A stretch of 64,000 bases of DNA from positions 248,001 through 312,000 of the forward strand of contig JAFKAC010000009.1 of the NCBI GenBank assembly GCA_025766275.1. The letters run 5' to 3'. A program made the translations under genes and the position numbers. This stretch comes from Lactarius indigo (Eukaryota > Basidiomycota > Agaricomycetes > Russulales > Russulaceae). This document shows positions 63,809 to 64,000 of the stretch, one piece after another. Within the stretch, counting starts at the first letter, position 1, and the number at the start of each line of letters is the position of its first letter. The notes under the pieces were generated by a model. That model was not told the DNA's origin. It did no database searches and saw nothing but the letters and a program-made list of their open reading frames with translations.

Positions 63809-64000
63809 TCACCGGAAGTCCCGCGCCGTCCACGTGGACTGTTCGTCGCTGATCCTCTCGAAGACGTTAGCCCTCTCCAACCGATAAATACAGTCTTGCT
63901 TATCGTCCCTCGCCGTCAGGCGCATGGCCTGGAGCTGACGAATGCGGGCTGCAAGCCGCTCCTCTTCATATGCCGCCGCCCGATAGCGTGTCACTTCCGC
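63809..64000 (-). CDS. Gypsy-7 Pol C-terminal end (partial)
   Basis: The frame is open from the right edge to the stop at 63809. It reads VTRYRAAAYEEERLAARIRQ, then DDKQDCIYRLERANVFERIS. This matches the last part of the post-chromodomain domain of Gypsy-1 (YRLERANILAR) and Gypsy-3 (YRLERANTFWW). It looks like a charged amphipathic helix. The chromodomain and upstream Pol lie outside the window. Confidence 0.8.
   Translation of the reverse strand, partial: AEVTRYRAAAYEEERLAARIRQLQAMRLTARDDKQDCIYRLERANVFERISDEQSTWTARDFR

Larger units (their letters stand above)
51601..64000 (+). mobile_element. Gypsy-4 (Ty3/gypsy chromovirus), cut by Gypsy-5 and Gypsy-6
   Basis: Plus-strand element inserted in Gypsy-3 Gag; the left flank TGATG (51596-51600) would be the target duplication. 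Visible parts are the 5' LTR 51601-52052, primer-binding site, start of pre-Gag to 52096, [Gypsy-5 52097-59300], pre-Gag and Gag 59306-61271, and Pol to 62464, then Gypsy-6. The rest of Pol and the 3' LTR must lie beyond base 64000, so the end given is the window edge. Confidence 0.88.
62465..64000 (+). mobile_element. Gypsy-6, 5' end only, cut by Gypsy-7
   Basis: Plus-strand element inserted in Gypsy-4 RT. The left flank ACGAC (62460-62464) would be the target duplication. A 569-bp 5' LTR, a primer-binding site and the first 80 codons of the pre-Gag domain are visible before Gypsy-7 begins at 63297. The end given is the window edge. Confidence 0.78.
63297..64000 (-). mobile_element. Gypsy-7, 3' end only
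   Basis: Minus-strand element running off the right edge. A 482-bp 3' LTR (63297-63778), a polypurine tract and the last part of the post-chromodomain region are visible. Left flank AAACC (63292-63296) would be the target duplication. Confidence 0.82.

Noticed and set aside
18290..64000. Classical RIP signature
   Set aside because: The stops trace to CpG changes, not CpA, and young elements carry almost none; CpG deamination fits better.

Overview
This window looks like nuclear DNA of a basidiomycete fungus, most compatible with an Agaricomycete such as Rhizoctonia/Ceratobasidiaceae. The grounds are short GT-AG introns of 49-82 nt, an F-box gene of the type expanded in mushroom-forming fungi, and stacked LTR retrotransposons of the copia and chromodomain-gypsy (chromovirus) classes. 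The species call is inference; no rRNA or other marker is present.

Bases 1-18289 are host sequence. A 5'-truncated spliced gene for a cysteine-repeat protein (1-1148) is followed by about 2.4 kb without a recognisable gene. Next is a five-exon gene (3612-6895) for a coiled-coil protein with four spaced QT[D/E] motifs and one C-terminal membrane segment. From the last exon of that gene onward, about 5.2 kb is tandemly duplicated (copy A about 6451-11640, copy B about 11826-17040). Each copy carries an F-box gene on the minus strand, frameshifted in copy A and open in copy B. Copy B begins with a broken 3' fragment of the coiled-coil gene. Each copy ends next to a broken enzyme fragment: an aminotransferase-like piece after copy A and a phosphatidylserine decarboxylase pseudogene (17095-17944) after copy B.

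Bases 18290-64000 are a pile of nested retrotransposons. Copia-1 (outermost, decayed, minus) carries a solo LTR and was split by Copia-2 (21299-43445, TSD ATAGG). Copia-2 was split by Gypsy-1 (22685-38495, TSD CATCA), and Gypsy-1 by Gypsy-2 (29480-37483, plus, TSD GGTTG). Further right, Copia-1 was cut by Gypsy-3 (from 44875), which was cut by Gypsy-4 (from 51601, plus). Gypsy-4 was cut twice: by Gypsy-5 (52097-59300, TSD AGAGA, one open gag-pol frame) and by Gypsy-6 (from 62465), which was itself cut by Gypsy-7 (from 63297). The far ends of Gypsy-3, -4, -6 and -7 lie beyond the window.

The most interesting system is how the gypsy elements are built. Every gypsy LTR seen has a TATA-like box, then 33-35 nt downstream a 10-11 nt word. 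In all five elements whose 5' LTR junction lies in the window, that word is exactly complementary to the sequence just inside the 5' LTR. Four unrelated primer/PBS sequences keep the same geometry, which is the layout expected for Tf1-like self-primed reverse transcription. The elements also share a Trp-rich domain upstream of Gag that lacks an ATG, a GGGTTTT -1 slippery heptamer at gag/pol in three elements, and a conserved domain after the integrase chromodomain that I cannot assign to a known family. Most breaks in the older copies are CGA-to-TGA stops, as expected from CpG decay.
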